NCBI RefSeq assembly: GCF_963678225.1
Contig: NZ_OY782764.1
Coordinates: 464,001 to 528,000, forward strand
DNA: 64,000 nucleotides
Source: an uncultured Cohaesibacter sp.
Lineage (GTDB): Bacteria > Pseudomonadota > Alphaproteobacteria > Rhizobiales > Cohaesibacteraceae
Direction of reading: 5' to 3'
Position numbers and translations under genes: made by a program. Shown here one piece after another: positions 46,601 to 57,368 of this stretch. The notes under the pieces were generated by a model that did no database searches, had not been told where the DNA came from, and was given only the letters and a program-made list of their open reading frames with translations. Position 1 is the first letter of the stretch. Each line of letters opens with the position of its first letter.

Positions 46601-48823
46601 TTAGCTGAAGATCGCGTTCAGCGTTGCACTTGGACGCATCACAGACGCTTTTTTCTCTACGGATGGGTGATAGTAACCACCGATATCACCAGCCCCACCT
46701 TGCGCTTCGGCCAATTCCTTGAGAATGTCACTTTCCTTCTCGGCAAGCGCCTTGGCAATCGGAGCAAAATGCGCTGCCAGCTCCGCATCATCGGACTGAG
46801 CAGCCAGTGCATCAGCCCAATAGCGGGCAAACCAATAGTGGCTGTCGCGGTTATCCGGCTCACCCACCTTGCGCGAAGGCGACCTGTTATTGTCGAGAAT
46901 GCCCTGAGTAGCAGCCTCAGCCGCAGCGCCGAGCACAGCAGCCTTGCTGTTACCCTTGCTATCAGCAAGGAAATTGAGGCTCTCGCCAAGAGCACAGAAT
47001 TCACCCATGGAATCCCAACGCAGATGGTTCTGCTCAATCAGCTGCTGCACATGCTTTGGAGCTGAGCCGCCAGCACCGGTTTCAAACAGACCGCCACCAT
47101 TCATCAGTTTGACGATGGAGAGCATCTTGGCCGACGTACCCAACTCGAGGATCGGGAACAGGTCGGTGAGATAGTCGCGCAGCACGTTGCCGGTGATTGC
47201 GATGCTGTCCTTGCCAGCGGTGATGGTTTCAAGCGAGGCGCGGGTAGCTTCACGCGGTGCCATGATCTGGAACTTGTCGGCCACACCAGCCGCCTCCAGA
47301 GCAGGTTTTACATATTTGATCAGCTCTGCATCATGGGCACGATTGGCATCAAGCCAGAAGATGGCTTCAAAGCCGGTCAGGCGCTGCCGATCAAGCGCAA
47401 GCTGGATCCAGTTTTCGATAGGCGCCTTTTTGGCCGTGGAAGACCGCCAGATATCACCAGCTTCCACATCATGACTATGCAGCACATCGCCATTGGCCAG
47501 CACGATACGGATGGTGCCATCGGCAGGTGCTTCAAAGGTCGTCGGATGAGAACCATATTCCTCGGCTTTCTGCGCCATCAGGCCCACATTCTGCACGGTA
47601 CCCGCAGTTGACGGATCAAGTGCACCATTGGCCTTGAAGAAACTGATGGCCTCATCATAGATGGAAGCATAGCAATTGTCCGGGATGACGCAATTGACGT
47701 CGCCCTTCTCGCCCTTGGCATCCCAGCCCTTACCGCCGGCGCGAATGAGCGCTGGCATGGAAGCATCAATGATCACGTCAGATGGCACATGCAGGTTGGT
47801 GATACCCTTGTCGCTATCGACCATATAGATAGCCGGACGATCCGCCGCCAAAGCGTCGATCTCTGCCTGAATTTCAGCAGCATTGGGCAGACTTGCGATG
47901 CGGGCGAGTACATCACCCATACCGGAATTGGGCGAAATGCCTGCGCTTGCGAAAGCTTCACCATATTTCTCGAAAATTGGCCCCATCCATGCTTTGACCG
48001 CATGGCCGAAGATAATCGGATCGGAGACCTTCATCATGGTCGCTTTCATATGCAGCGAGAACATGATGCCGTCATTCTTGGTATTCTCGATTTCCTTGGC
48101 CAGAAACGCATCAAGCGCCTTGGCAGACAGGAAGGTCGCATCGACAACTTCGCCATCGGTGAGCGTCCAGCCATCCTTGAGAAGCGTGACGCTGCCGTCC
48201 TTGGCGACAAACTCGATTTTTGCAGCTCCGGCCTGATCAGCAGAAAGGGTTGCTGATGCTTCGTTGGCATAGAAGTCATCACCCGGCATGGAAGACACAT
48301 GGGTCTTGCTGTCAGAGGACCATTTGCCCATGGAATGTGGGTTCTTCTGCGCGTAATTCTTGACGGCCTTGGCTGCACGGCGATCCGAGTTTCCTTCACG
48401 CAGAACCGGGTTCACGGCAGAGCCCTTGATCCCGTCATAGCGCGCACGCACGGCCTTTTCCTCATCAGTCTTCGGCTCGGCAGGATAGTCAGGCAGATCA
48501 TAGCCCTGCGCCTGCAACTCTTCGATGGCCGCAACAAGCTGCGGCACGGAAGCGGAGATGTTCGGAAGCTTGATAACATTGGCGCCGGGCGTTTTGACCA
48601 GTTCACCAAGTTCAGCCAGATCATCGCTCTGGCGCTGCTCTTCGGTCAGCTTTTCCGGGAAGGTTGCAATGATGCGCCCGGCAAGGGAAATGTCCTTTGT
48701 ACCGACCTTGATGCCAGCAGCATCAGCGAAGGACCGTATGATCGGCAAGAAGGATGCGCTCGCCAATTCCGGCGCTTCGTCCACAATAGTATAGATGATA
48801 TCTGGGTTAGACTGATCGGCCAT
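46601..48823 (-). CDS. icd: Isocitrate dehydrogenase (NADP), monomeric type
   Basis: A 740-residue enzyme converting isocitrate to 2-oxoglutarate with NADP. The sequence starts [20 protein letters not shown] and has the full length of the monomeric family, with SNISASVPQ-type and [20 protein letters not shown] substrate and metal segments, [20 protein letters not shown] and the C-terminal [16 protein letters not shown]. It is unrelated in sequence to the ~400-residue dimeric enzyme that most alphaproteobacteria use. The ATG at 48823 follows AAAGG; the longer frame is not supported. Monocistronic. Confidence 0.95.
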   Translation of the reverse strand: MADQSNPDIIYTIVDEAPELASASFLPIIRSFADAAGIKVGTKDISLAGRIIATFPEKLTEEQRQSDDLAELGELVKTPGANVIKLPNISASVPQLVAAIEELQAQGYDLPDYPAEPKTDEEKAVRARYDGIKGSAVNPVLREGNSDRRAAKAVKNYAQKNPHSMGKWSSDSKTHVSSMPGDDFYANEASATLSADQAGAAKIEFVAKDGSVTLLKDGWTLTDGEVVDATFLSAKALDAFLAKEIENTKNDGIMFSLHMKATMMKVSDPIIFGHAVKAWMGPIFEKYGEAFASAGISPNSGMGDVLARIASLPNAAEIQAEIDALAADRPAIYMVDSDKGITNLHVPSDVIIDASMPALIRAGGKGWDAKGEKGDVNCVIPDNCYASIYDEAISFFKANGALDPSTAGTVQNVGLMAQKAEEYGSHPTTFEAPADGTIRIVLANGDVLHSHDVEAGDIWRSSTAKKAPIENWIQLALDRQRLTGFEAIFWLDANRAHDAELIKYVKPALEAAGVADKFQIMAPREATRASLETITAGKDSIAITGNVLRDYLTDLFPILELGTSAKMLSIVKLMNGGGLFETGAGGSAPKHVQQLIEQNHLRWDSMGEFCALGESLNFLADSKGNSKAAVLGAAAEAATQGILDNNRSPSRKVGEPDNRDSHYWFARYWADALAAQSDDAELAAHFAPIAKALAEKESDILKELAEAQGGAGDIGGYYHPSVEKKASVMRPSATLNAIFS

Positions 48824-49413
48824 ATGATTTACCTTTCCGGTTCCCGAATTCCTGACCAACGAGCAGCTCCCCTGCTAAGTCAGGAAAAATGAGCTCCGCA
48901 ACCTCTCCGCCAAGGAAAAGCCCGAAGTGAGCAAGAGCACTATGCGTCAACCACTGATTGACATTCAAGTTAGCAAAATGATGCCATTTGCCGTTATTTG
49001 CTGTTGACGCCCTTGTTATTGAGCACGCTCTTTTTTCGATCAAGTGTCTAGTCACTCTAAGGCCTTATTCCAATTCAACATCCGTCGCATGCACCCCTCA
49101 AACATGGCAAGATTTGTCAGTTGCAGGAAATTGCCGGAAGCTGGCGGTGCAAGACCTGTCCGGAATGCCTTTCTTGGCGAATCTTCTCACGCAGATTGCA
49201 CAAAGCGCCAAGCACACCAAATACAACCCAAAGAAATTATGAGACACGCCAAGGTTTCAGCCGAAAGAGAGAAAACAAAAATTGAATTCACACATTCGGA
49301 TATCAGAAATCACAGAAACAAATACTTAAGGAAAATTCGTTAGACTCTTACCTAAGCAAAAATATCAATAATCAGCAAAACGCCCGGTAGCACCGAAAAA
49401 AGAGATCTGCGCC
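48824..49413. other. 590-base gap upstream of icd and the chemoreceptor
   Basis: Holds the divergent promoters of icd and the methyl-accepting protein. Two short open frames (48988-49242, 49044-49343) overlap each other, lack ribosome sites and have no recognisable domain, so they are not called. No RNA structure was recognised. Confidence 0.4.
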
Positions 49414-51528
49414 ATGTTTTCAAGAATGATGATAACAACCAAAATGCTCGTAGCAAGCATATTAACCCTCGTCGTGGTCCTTGCTGCCGGCATCACATTT
49501 ATCGGTTGGCAAAGCTCATCCATCACCAAGGAAACGACCTTCAGGGAAGCCAAGGCCGTAACCGAAACACAAGTTGCAGAGGTAAAGAATACTCTGCAAT
49601 ATGGCCTGACCTCGGCGGGCAACATAGCCAACGCTCTTACAAGCCTCAAGCAAGAAGACATGACCGACAGGCAAGCCTGGTCGGGTATGCTGCTGCATAT
49701 GCTGGAAAAGACTCCTGAGCTATCCGGCACATGGGGCGCCGTCATTGGCAATAAGCTTGATGGTGAAGACGCCAAGGCCGCCAATTCCGAATATCACGAT
49801 GCCTCGGGCGTCTGGCGCCCATATTTCTTCCGTAACCCGGACGGCTCTATCGGTTTCCGCACCATCGCGGATATGGATAGCAAATCCCGCGAAGAGCTGA
49901 GCTGGTTCTATGGCGCCTATGATAGTGGTAAACCTTATGCCACCGAGCCTTACAGTTGGGACATGGGCGGCAAGACCGTGACCGGTGTTTCTTTGGCGGT
50001 TCCAATCAAGGATGCCAGCAACAACATCATCGGTGTGGCCGGGACGGACATCATCCTGACCCAGCTTTCAGACTATCTGTCTTCAATCAAGCCCCTAGGC
50101 AGCGGCACCGTGCAGCTTATTTCGCAAGAAGGCAAATGGATCGCCCATTCGGACAGCGCTCTTCTTGGCAAAAACTGGAACGAGGGACGCAGCGAAGCGG
50201 ATCTGTCTCATCAGGCTGAGCTGTTCAACGCCATCAAGTCTGGCAAGCCGCTGACCTTCGAGGGATACTCCAACACGCTGGATACTGACGTCATCCGGTT
50301 TGTCGATCCGGTTCCCGTTGGCAACACAGGTAATTCCCTTGCCCTCATCGTTTCCATCCCGGTTGATAGCGTCTATGCGGCAAGCCGTCAGATCACCATG
50401 TCTGTCGTCATCACGGGTCTGGTTCTGATCCTTGCTGTCTCCTTGGCCCTGTTCATTGTCGGTCAATCCGTGATCCGCAAGCCATTGGCTGCGACCACCG
50501 AAACCATCAAGGCCTTGATCAATCGCCAGTATGACGTCACCATCGGCTATCTCAACCGCAAGGACGAAATCGGCCAGATCAACCATGCTCTCGAAATCTT
50601 CCGCGAAAGCTCCCTGCGGGCCGAACAGCTCACCAAGGAGCAAGAGAAGGAAAAAGAGGAACAGTTGCGTCGGGCAGCCAAGGTCAACGAACTCGCCCAG
50701 GCTTTCGATGCCCAGATCTCTGGCCTGCTGGATACGGTTTCCAGCTCTGTTGAGCGTCTGGATCTGACCTCACAACAACTGACACAGGGCGCTGACAGCA
50801 CCTCCATGCGGTCCAACGCTGTGGCAGCAGCCTCCGAAGAGGCCTCAGCTAACGTGGAAGCCGTTGCATCGGCTGCCGAGGAGCTATTTGCTTCGGTCAA
50901 TGAAATCAACCGTCAGGTGGATCAATCCAACCAGATTGCGTCCGAAGCGGTGATGCAGGCCAATCGCACCAACAGCAAGATCGAAGGTCTTTCCAACGCG
51001 GCAACCCGCATCGGTGAGGTGGTCAAGCTCATCACGGATGTGGCCGAACAGACCAACCTGCTCGCTCTCAACGCGACCATTGAGGCCGCGCGCGCTGGCG
51101 AAGCTGGCAAGGGCTTTGCGGTCGTTGCTGCCGAGGTCAAGGGCCTTGCGGAACAGACCTCCAAGGCAACGGATGAAATCGCCCAGCAGATTCAGGCGGT
51201 TCAGAACGAAACCGATGGAGCAGTTACCGCTATCGGCGAGATCTCGGCCACCATCGAGCATATGAACCAGATTGCCGCTGCCATCACAGAAGCGGTGCAG
51301 CAGCAAGGCCAAGCTACGCAGGAAATCGCACGCAACATTCAGGAAGCCTCCGCAGGCACGCGGGAGGTCTCTTCCAACATTGCAGGCGTCTCCACCTCAG
51401 CCAGCGAAACGGGCGAAGCTGCCCGCCACGTTAGCGAATCCGCAAGCGAGCTGACCAACGAATCCAGCAACCTGCGCAGAAGCGTCAGCGGCTTCTTTGA
51501 GGACATCCGCAAGGTTGTCGGCTCCTGA
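49414..51528 (+). CDS. Methyl-accepting chemotaxis protein with double-Cache sensor
   Basis: A 704-residue chemoreceptor. Helix 1 (about 10-30), a periplasmic dCache domain (about 35-320, with [20 protein letters not shown] and [20 protein letters not shown]), helix 2 (about 330-352), a HAMP domain and a long cytoplasmic coiled coil. The signalling tip reads [20 protein letters not shown] then [20 protein letters not shown]. The Cache ligand residues typical of amino-acid sensors are not clearly matched, so the ligand is unknown. No C-terminal CheR-binding pentapeptide. It ends at a terminator and stands alone. Confidence 0.94.
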   Translation: MFSRMMITTKMLVASILTLVVVLAAGITFIGWQSSSITKETTFREAKAVTETQVAEVKNTLQYGLTSAGNIANALTSLKQEDMTDRQAWSGMLLHMLEKTPELSGTWGAVIGNKLDGEDAKAANSEYHDASGVWRPYFFRNPDGSIGFRTIADMDSKSREELSWFYGAYDSGKPYATEPYSWDMGGKTVTGVSLAVPIKDASNNIIGVAGTDIILTQLSDYLSSIKPLGSGTVQLISQEGKWIAHSDSALLGKNWNEGRSEADLSHQAELFNAIKSGKPLTFEGYSNTLDTDVIRFVDPVPVGNTGNSLALIVSIPVDSVYAASRQITMSVVITGLVLILAVSLALFIVGQSVIRKPLAATTETIKALINRQYDVTIGYLNRKDEIGQINHALEIFRESSLRAEQLTKEQEKEKEEQLRRAAKVNELAQAFDAQISGLLDTVSSSVERLDLTSQQLTQGADSTSMRSNAVAAASEEASANVEAVASAAEELFASVNEINRQVDQSNQIASEAVMQANRTNSKIEGLSNAATRIGEVVKLITDVAEQTNLLALNATIEAARAGEAGKGFAVVAAEVKGLAEQTSKATDEIAQQIQAVQNETDGAVTAIGEISATIEHMNQIAAAITEAVQQQGQATQEIARNIQEASAGTREVSSNIAGVSTSASETGEAARHVSESASELTNESSNLRRSVSGFFEDIRKVVGS

Positions 51529-51560
51529 TCCCTTCGCCAGTCCAAAGCCAAATCACAATG

Positions 51561-51587
51561 AAAGGTCGCCGATGGCGGCCTTTTTTA
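51561..51587 (+). terminator. Terminator of the chemoreceptor gene
   Basis: AAGGTCGCC pairs with GGCGGCCTT around GAT, followed by TTTTTT (51581-51586). Confidence 0.85.
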
Positions 51588-51748
51588 ATACCCTCTTTTG
51601 CGCGCGCGCCTTTACACAATGGCCGTCATCAATAGGCATGACTTGCGATGCAGAAAGTGATCCCTTAGGGTCAACGCGATTTTCAAGACGCACTGGGCCA
51701 GTTCCAATATCGGCCCGGACAAATTTACCGCGCGAAAGACATAATGAT

Positions 51749-53191
51749 ATGAACCTTAAAGACAAAAGCCTTCTAGAAACCCGCGCCTATATTAATGGCG
51801 AATGGAAACAGCTCGACGCTACCTTCGATGTAACCAACCCCGCGACGGGCGACGTGATCGCCAAGGTTTCCGGTTGCAGCATCGACGATGTCAAAGCCGC
51901 CATCGATGCTGCCTATGAAGCCCAGAAGGAATGGGCCAAGCGCACAGGCAAAGAACGCGGCACCATCCTGCGCAAATGGTTCGACCTGATGGTGGAGAAC
52001 GCCGAAGATCTTGGCCAAATTCTGTGCGCAGAAATGGGTAAACCCCTGCCTGAAGCCATTGGTGAGATCCATTATGGCGCTTCCTTTATTGAATGGTTCT
52101 CGGAGGAAGCCAAAAGGATTTATGGCGACATCATTCCCGGCCATCAGCGCGACAAACGCATCATGGTGCTCAAGCAGCCTGTTGGTGTCGTTGGCTCCAT
52201 CACTCCCTGGAACTTCCCCAATGCCATGATCGCCCGCAAGGTCGCTCCGGCGCTCGCCGTGGGCTGCGCCTTTGTGGCCCGCCCAGCCGAACTCACGCCA
52301 CTGTCCGCCATGGCCATGGCCGTTCTGGCAGAACGTGCGGGCGTTCCCAAGGGAGTCTTCAACGTGGTGCCAAACAGCCATTCCGCCGAGACAGGGCAGG
52401 AGCTCTGCGCGAACCCGAAAATTGCCAAGATCACTTTCACCGGCTCCACCCGCGTAGGCAAGATCCTCATGCGCCAGTGTGCAGACAGCATCAAGAAAAT
52501 GAGCATGGAGCTGGGTGGCAACGCCCCCTTCATTGTTTTCGATGATGCCGATCTGGACGCCGCCGTGGAAGGCGCCATGATCGCCAAATATCGCAACAAT
52601 GGCCAGACCTGTGTCTGCGCCAACCGCCTTTATGTGCAGGAAGGCGTCTATGATGCCTTTGCCGAGAAGCTCACCGCAGCCGTGGCAAAGCTCAAGCCCG
52701 GCAACGGCATGGATGAAGGCGTCACCGTCGGTCCACTTATCAATATGGATGCCGTTGAAAAGGTCGAGACCCATTTGAAGGATGCCTCGGAAAAAGGCGC
52801 CAAGGTGCTTACCGGTGGTTCACGCCTTGAAGGAACCTTCTTTGAACCGACGGTCATTGCCGACGTCCCAGCTGACGCGCTCGTCTCCAACGAGGAAACC
52901 TTCGGTCCGGTCGCCCCGCTCATCCGCTTTAAAACCGAAGAGGAAGTCATTGCGCTGGCCAATGACACCGAATTCGGCCTTGCAGGCTATTTCTTCGCCA
53001 ATGACCTCTCCCGCGTCTGGCGCGTTGCCGAAGCGATGGAAACCGGCATGGTTGGCGTCAATACCGGCCTTGTCTCCACCGAGGTGGCTCCGTTCGGCGG
53101 CATCAAGCAGTCCGGTCTTGGCCGTGAAGGCTCCAAATATGGCATAGAGGATTATCTCGAAGTCAAATATGTGTGCCTTGGCGGCATCTGA
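51749..53191 (+). CDS. gabD: NAD(P)-dependent succinate-semialdehyde dehydrogenase
   Basis: A 480-residue aldehyde dehydrogenase of the GabD type. Motifs: ITPWNFPNAMIARKVAPALA, ITFTGSTRVGKILMRQCAD, the catalytic base in MELGGNAPFIVFDDADLDA and the nucleophile in NNGQTCVCANRLYV with the adjacent CVC pair typical of GabD. The lysine that usually contacts NADP ribose (KPAE) is Arg here (VARPAELTPLSAMAM), which I recall as a feature of one alphaproteobacterial subgroup. It oxidises succinic semialdehyde, the product of GABA transamination; glutarate semialdehyde is an alternative. The start at 51749 matches the family; the longer frame crosses the preceding terminator. Confidence 0.9.
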   Translation: MNLKDKSLLETRAYINGEWKQLDATFDVTNPATGDVIAKVSGCSIDDVKAAIDAAYEAQKEWAKRTGKERGTILRKWFDLMVENAEDLGQILCAEMGKPLPEAIGEIHYGASFIEWFSEEAKRIYGDIIPGHQRDKRIMVLKQPVGVVGSITPWNFPNAMIARKVAPALAVGCAFVARPAELTPLSAMAMAVLAERAGVPKGVFNVVPNSHSAETGQELCANPKIAKITFTGSTRVGKILMRQCADSIKKMSMELGGNAPFIVFDDADLDAAVEGAMIAKYRNNGQTCVCANRLYVQEGVYDAFAEKLTAAVAKLKPGNGMDEGVTVGPLINMDAVEKVETHLKDASEKGAKVLTGGSRLEGTFFEPTVIADVPADALVSNEETFGPVAPLIRFKTEEEVIALANDTEFGLAGYFFANDLSRVWRVAEAMETGMVGVNTGLVSTEVAPFGGIKQSGLGREGSKYGIEDYLEVKYVCLGGI

Positions 53192-53228
53192 TCGGCCAAA
53201 GAAAAGCACAAAAATCAGAAATTGAAAG

Positions 53229-53257
53229 AACCCGCCTCCCGACAGGGGCGGGTTTTT
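53229..53257 (+). terminator. Terminator of gabD
   Basis: AACCCGCC (53229-53236) pairs with GGCGGGTT (53247-53254), followed by TTT. Confidence 0.85.
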
Positions 53258-53367
53258 CGCGCCAAACGCAAGGATAGTACGAATCCCTGTTGTACTTGAT
53301 GAAACAACGTGGCACTGAGACATCAACCAAGCCCCTGCCCTATGGGCAAAGAGAGATAGGACCCGCC

Positions 53368-53712
53368 ATGAGCGAACTACCACCCTGCCCGCAATGCGGC
53401 AGCACCTACACCTATGAAGACGGCGCCCTGCTGATCTGCCCTGAATGTGCCCACGAGTGGTCGCTCACACAGGCGGCAGAAGAAGAAGGCGAAGAGATTG
53501 TGCGCGATGCAAACGGCACCCCTCTTGCCGATGGTGATACCGTCACCGTCATCAAGGATCTCAAGATCAAGGGCACCAACGATGTCGTCAAGGTCGGCAC
53601 CAAGGTGAAGAATATCCGCGTCGTTGGCGGCGACCATGATATCGACTGCCGCATTCCGGGCATCGGCCCGATGGGGTTGAAATCAGAATTCATCAAGAAG
53701 GTGAATGACTAA
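53368..53712 (+). CDS. yjdM: Zinc-ribbon protein YjdM (PhnA family)
   Basis: A 114-residue protein starting [20 protein letters not shown]. An N-terminal zinc ribbon is formed by CPQC and CPEC ([11 protein letters not shown]), followed by the small beta-barrel domain [20 protein letters not shown] and [17 protein letters not shown] at the end. The family was once named PhnA but has no phosphonoacetate hydrolase activity; its role is unknown. The ATG at 53368 is chosen for its fit to the family; a longer open frame from 53290 is not. Confidence 0.92.
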   Translation: MSELPPCPQCGSTYTYEDGALLICPECAHEWSLTQAAEEEGEEIVRDANGTPLADGDTVTVIKDLKIKGTNDVVKVGTKVKNIRVVGGDHDIDCRIPGIGPMGLKSEFIKKVND

Positions 53713-53717
53713 AAAAC

Positions 53718-53742
53718 AAGGCCTCCGCAAGGAGGCCTTTTT
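53718..53742 (+). terminator. Terminator of yjdM
   Basis: AAGGCCTCC (53718-53726), loop GCAA, GGAGGCCTT (53731-53739), then TTT. The following gene converges on it. Confidence 0.88.
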
Positions 53743-53780
53743 CATATCCCGACTGAGCGTTATTGGCGCGGATCAGAAGA

Positions 53781-54617
53781 TCAGAGCATCATGGAATGGT
53801 TGAGGCCACCATTCACATAAATCACCTCGCCGGTCATCCCGCCCGAGGCATCGCTCAGCAGAAACTCCACGCTACCCGCAATCTCTTCAGTGGTCACCGG
53901 ACGCCGCAGGAAGGACCGACGGCTCAAGATAGAATGCACCTTGCTGAAATCAGGCAACACGCGCGAGGCTGGCGTGCGCAGGGAACCGGCTGACACGATA
54001 TTGGCGCGAATACCGCGATCTCCAAGCTCACAGGCAAGAATACGGTTGGTCTGTTCAAGCGCAGCCTTGGCCACCCCGATCGCATCATAGCCGGGAATGA
54101 CCTTCTCCCCACCGAGGAAAGACAGCCCGACAATCGACTTGATATTGGGATTGCGCTTGAGCGCTTCATCGATCACGGCAATGTAGGAATAGCAGCTATC
54201 GCTCATCGTCTGTAAAAATTCATCGCGGCTGGTGCCAAGCAGACCCTTGGTCGTCGTTACATTCGACTTGGCGATGCAATAGACAAGACCGGTCACATCA
54301 TTGAGATCATCCAGATCATCAAAAGACCCCTGATAATCGAGCTCACGCACCTCATGGCGCTGGGAAATATGCATGAACTTGTCTTTGCGACGCGTCGTTA
54401 CCACGGTATTCCAACCATGGTCAGCCAGATGTTCAGCAATACCGAAGCCGATGGAACGCCGCGAGCTGACACCCACGATCATGGCCTTGCCGGCAGGAGC
54501 CACAGCCTTTTCCTCGCGCACGTCCTGTCTCGGCGCCTCATTATCGGGCACCGGAGCCAAAAAATTCCGTTTGTCGAGAAATGCACTATATTTCAGGACT
54601 TGTCCTTGCCAACCCAT
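53781..54617 (-). CDS. FabI-like enoyl-ACP reductase homologue with altered active site
   Basis: A short-chain dehydrogenase of about 278 residues with FabI-type features: the cofactor loop IVGVSSRRSIGFGIAEHLAD and the catalytic YDAIGVAKAALEQT (Tyr-x6-Lys). In FabI a second tyrosine lies ten residues before the catalytic one (LSYLGAER); here that position is Phe (LSFLGGEKVIPGYDAIG). There is also an N-terminal extension of about 45 residues before the Rossmann fold. It may be a divergent enoyl-ACP reductase or an SDR with another substrate. The start is uncertain: ATG at 54617 is used, ATG at 54482 would remove the extension and part of the first strand, TTG at 54659 would lengthen it. Confidence 0.75.
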   Translation of the reverse strand: MGWQGQVLKYSAFLDKRNFLAPVPDNEAPRQDVREEKAVAPAGKAMIVGVSSRRSIGFGIAEHLADHGWNTVVTTRRKDKFMHISQRHEVRELDYQGSFDDLDDLNDVTGLVYCIAKSNVTTTKGLLGTSRDEFLQTMSDSCYSYIAVIDEALKRNPNIKSIVGLSFLGGEKVIPGYDAIGVAKAALEQTNRILACELGDRGIRANIVSAGSLRTPASRVLPDFSKVHSILSRRSFLRRPVTTEEIAGSVEFLLSDASGGMTGEVIYVNGGLNHSMML

Positions 54618-55253
54618 CGCCAATCGATCCACTTCTTCATCCTGAACGGATGGTCCCAAGACACCGGAGACAATACGCCTTCATCAAAAGGTCACGGATG
54701 AAGGCGTCAAAACTCCAATTGATTCAAAACTCAACAAGCGCCTCAAGTCTTCAAGACCCGAAAGGCCGCCTTAGATACCACGCGTTCCAAACTTCAATAT
54801 GACAAAATGACGGCACGGTGTGGATTTGTGACAGGGCTGTCCGAGATCCACATCCACCTACAACTCCCGGCAAGATCTGCTTCAATCTTACCGACGCGGA
54901 GCAATCAAAATGTTCGCTGAACATGTTAGTTAAATATATGGGACAAATCGTGAAAAGCCAACAGAGGCACCCGGGCAGGAGTGAACATCAAGACACCCAA
55001 AAGCGTCATCAAGTGCAACGCTACGCAAAATCCAAGAAAATCAAACAAGTCATTGTAAATATTGAATTTTAATGATTTCCGAAAGCTAAAAATCACTTAT
55101 CTTGGCCTTACCAGACGGTCGAATATTACCATTTCCAACACAATTTGAAACAATATGTGATTACCCTGAGAGGGCATTTTCACCTCTCAAAAGGCGTGAA
55201 AGGCTGGCAAGTCAGAATCAAACAGGGACGCCGCCGCGGAGCCCACCTGCTCC
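54618..55253. other. 636-base AT-richer gap between FabI-like gene and fabV
   Basis: No supported gene; an open frame at 54818-55072 lacks a ribosome site and recognisable domain. A stem (TGAGAGG with CCTCTCA, about 55168-55190) lies after the fabV stop on the minus strand without a T-run and may be a weak fabV terminator. Confidence 0.4.
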
Positions 55254-56450
55254 TTATTCCATCCTGTAGCGGTCAAGATCCACATCCGCCTCATAGTCGA
55301 CGCTCTCCAGTCCGAAGCCGTTGAGCTTCATGAAGTCCCCCTTGTAGCCTTCATAATCACCGATGGAGCGGAAGGTCTCCGGCGTCATCTTGTCCAGAAG
55401 CGCGGCAACCCTCTCCTGCACATCGGCGCGCTGCTCCCTGTCGTCAATTCGCACCAACCGCTCGGCATCGACCGGAATGGCGCCATCTGCGCGGTAGAGT
55501 GTGTCCGCATAAAGCCGCTGCATCTGCTCGATGCAGCCCTCATGCAGCCCCATTTCCTTCATCACGCGAAACAGTGCCAGCAGATAGGGCGACAGACCGG
55601 GAATAAACACGCTGGCCTTTGTCACCAGAGCCTTGCAGACAACCACATGAGCCTGCCCTTTTTGCGCCTTCAGCGCCGCATCAATCCGGTCTGCAGTCTG
55701 ATGCAGATCAGCCTTGGCCCGCCCGAGCGTGCCATGATGGTAGATGTCATAAGTGCGTTCCGGCCCGATATAGGAAAAGGCCAGCGTTTCACAGCCTTCC
55801 GCGAGCAGACCTTGCCCTTTCAGAAACGAGATCCAGCTTTGCCAGTCCTCGCCGCCCATCACCTTGACGGTATCCTCGATCTCCTGCTCTGTCGCAGGCT
55901 CCAGACATTGCTCTTCCAGACAATCCTTTTCCAGATTGATGGTATAGCCGCGCGTTGCAGACCCTATCGGCTTGATAGTGGAGCGCACGAGTTCACCCGT
56001 TTCCGGATCGGGCCTTGCTCCGGTGGCCAGAGAATAGACCACCAGATCCACCGAACCACCAAATTCATTGCGAATATAGTCCGCGACTTTCGCCCGCATG
56101 TCCGGCGCAAAGGCGTCGCCAACAAAATTGCGCGCGACCAGCCCTTCCTTGCGGGCCATGTGACTGAAATGAATGAGATTATACCAACCTGCCGAGCCGA
56201 CGCCCTTGTCCGAAGGCCCGCGCTCGAAGGCGACGCCGATGGTATCGGCCCGTGCTCCGCCAAAGGCCAATGAGATCCGCGAAGCAAGCCCGAAGCCCGA
56301 AGACGCCCCCAACACCAGAACCTTGCGTGGCCCTTTGGCAATTTGCGGGGCGCGTCTCACATAGGCAATCTGTTCAGCGACCGCCTGGCCACAGCCAACC
56401 GGGTGGCAGGATTTGGCAACCTGCCCTTTGATAACGGGATGAATAATCAT
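55254..56450 (-). CDS. fabV: Enoyl-ACP reductase FabV (NADH)
   Basis: A 398-residue enzyme that reduces trans-2-enoyl-ACP in the last step of fatty acid elongation; FabV enzymes are naturally resistant to triclosan. It begins MIIHPVIKGQVAKSCHPVGC and has the Rossmann segment KVLVLGASSGFGLASRISLA, the active-site Tyr-x8-Lys in YHHGTLGRAKADL, the preceding FSYIGPERTYDIY, and the C-terminal SIGDYEGYKGDFMKLNGFG. Length is normal. The gene is monocistronic, and a FabI-like gene lies 636 bases downstream on the same strand. Confidence 0.95.
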   Translation of the reverse strand: MIIHPVIKGQVAKSCHPVGCGQAVAEQIAYVRRAPQIAKGPRKVLVLGASSGFGLASRISLAFGGARADTIGVAFERGPSDKGVGSAGWYNLIHFSHMARKEGLVARNFVGDAFAPDMRAKVADYIRNEFGGSVDLVVYSLATGARPDPETGELVRSTIKPIGSATRGYTINLEKDCLEEQCLEPATEQEIEDTVKVMGGEDWQSWISFLKGQGLLAEGCETLAFSYIGPERTYDIYHHGTLGRAKADLHQTADRIDAALKAQKGQAHVVVCKALVTKASVFIPGLSPYLLALFRVMKEMGLHEGCIEQMQRLYADTLYRADGAIPVDAERLVRIDDREQRADVQERVAALLDKMTPETFRSIGDYEGYKGDFMKLNGFGLESVDYEADVDLDRYRME

Positions 56451-56660
56451 GATAGTCCAAGCGGCAATGCGTGATCAAAAACAAGGGCTCATCCATTTTG
56501 GGCCCTACACAAGCAAAATAGCGCAATCAAGCAACTGAAAAAAGTGGGCACACTTAACCAAAAGACCCCTGTTAAAAAACAGAGGCCTACGATCCGGTGC
56601 ATTCGCTCCTGAGAGCCCGAATAGATGCCAGAAGCGGGATAGAGGCAAGGAAGATGCAGC

Positions 56661-57368
56661 CTAGAAGCTGGTGCGCATCCGGTAGCCGGGATGATAAACC
56701 AGCCGCACATGGGTGATCGGTTTTTCCGCAAACCATGTATTGCGCTCGGTTGCAAACAAGGCGCCGCCGATGGGAATATCAAAAGCTCTAGCCAGCTTGG
56801 CATCGGCCGATACGGCAAAGAAACTCGCATCGCCACCCGAATAAGGCGCATTCTGAACGAGCCATTCGTTTGCCGTCACCTTTTCAAGATCGGCAGCTTC
56901 AAAATCAGGAACCGCATCAAGGCTGGTGTAGCGTTCTTCATAGATAAAAGGCTGGTTATCGGAGAAATGCACAGTCTCAGTATAAAGAAGGGGCGTATCA
57001 TCGCCGACACGGAAGGCCCCTGCCAAAAAGGCAGGCAGGGAACGGTTTTCACGGATCAGGAGATTCTGCCGATAGAATGCGCCCTTGGCCTCGACTTCCT
57101 CGCGAATGATCGGAATGGTCAGGATTGCCTTGTGTGGCGGATTGACGGCAACCCGAGTGCCCGCCTTGCGCTTGCGCGTCACGATGCCTGATGTCGCCAA
57201 CTCTCGAAGGGCACGGTTGACCGTCGTTCTGGCGCAGTGGAATTCCTCGGCCAGCTCTGACTCATTGGGAATGATCTCACCGGGTTGCCAAACGCGTTCA
57301 TTGATACGCCGAAGCACTTCTTCTCTGATCTGAGTCCAACTGGTACTCTCTTTTGTCTTTTCGCTCAA
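56661..57368 (-). CDS. hutC: Histidine utilisation repressor HutC (GntR family)
   Basis: A 235-residue regulator: GntR winged helix at 10-75 (IREEVLRRINERVWQPGEII then ELAEEFHCARTTVNRALREL) and a UTRA effector domain from about 90. HutC represses hut genes and is released by urocanate. Its start overlaps the hutF stop by four bases, so it is co-transcribed with and downstream of hutF. Its probable operator overlaps the hutI promoter at 58826-58849. Between its stop and the fabV start (56451-56660) nothing else was recognised. Confidence 0.93.
   Translation of the reverse strand: MSEKTKESTSWTQIREEVLRRINERVWQPGEIIPNESELAEEFHCARTTVNRALRELATSGIVTRKRKAGTRVAVNPPHKAILTIPIIREEVEAKGAFYRQNLLIRENRSLPAFLAGAFRVGDDTPLLYTETVHFSDNQPFIYEERYTSLDAVPDFEAADLEKVTANEWLVQNAPYSGGDASFFAVSADAKLARAFDIPIGGALFATERNTWFAEKPITHVRLVYHPGYRMRTSF

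Noticed and set aside
48988-49343. Two small open frames upstream of the chemoreceptor
   Set aside because: They overlap each other in different frames and have no ribosome sites or domains.
49414-51528. Amino-acid-binding dCache signature in the chemoreceptor
   Set aside because: The Tyr, Arg, Trp and Asp spacing of PctA-type sensors could not be matched in the [12 protein letters not shown] region.
54818-55072. 84-codon open frame in the gap before fabV
   Set aside because: No ribosome site and a composition like random AT-rich sequence.
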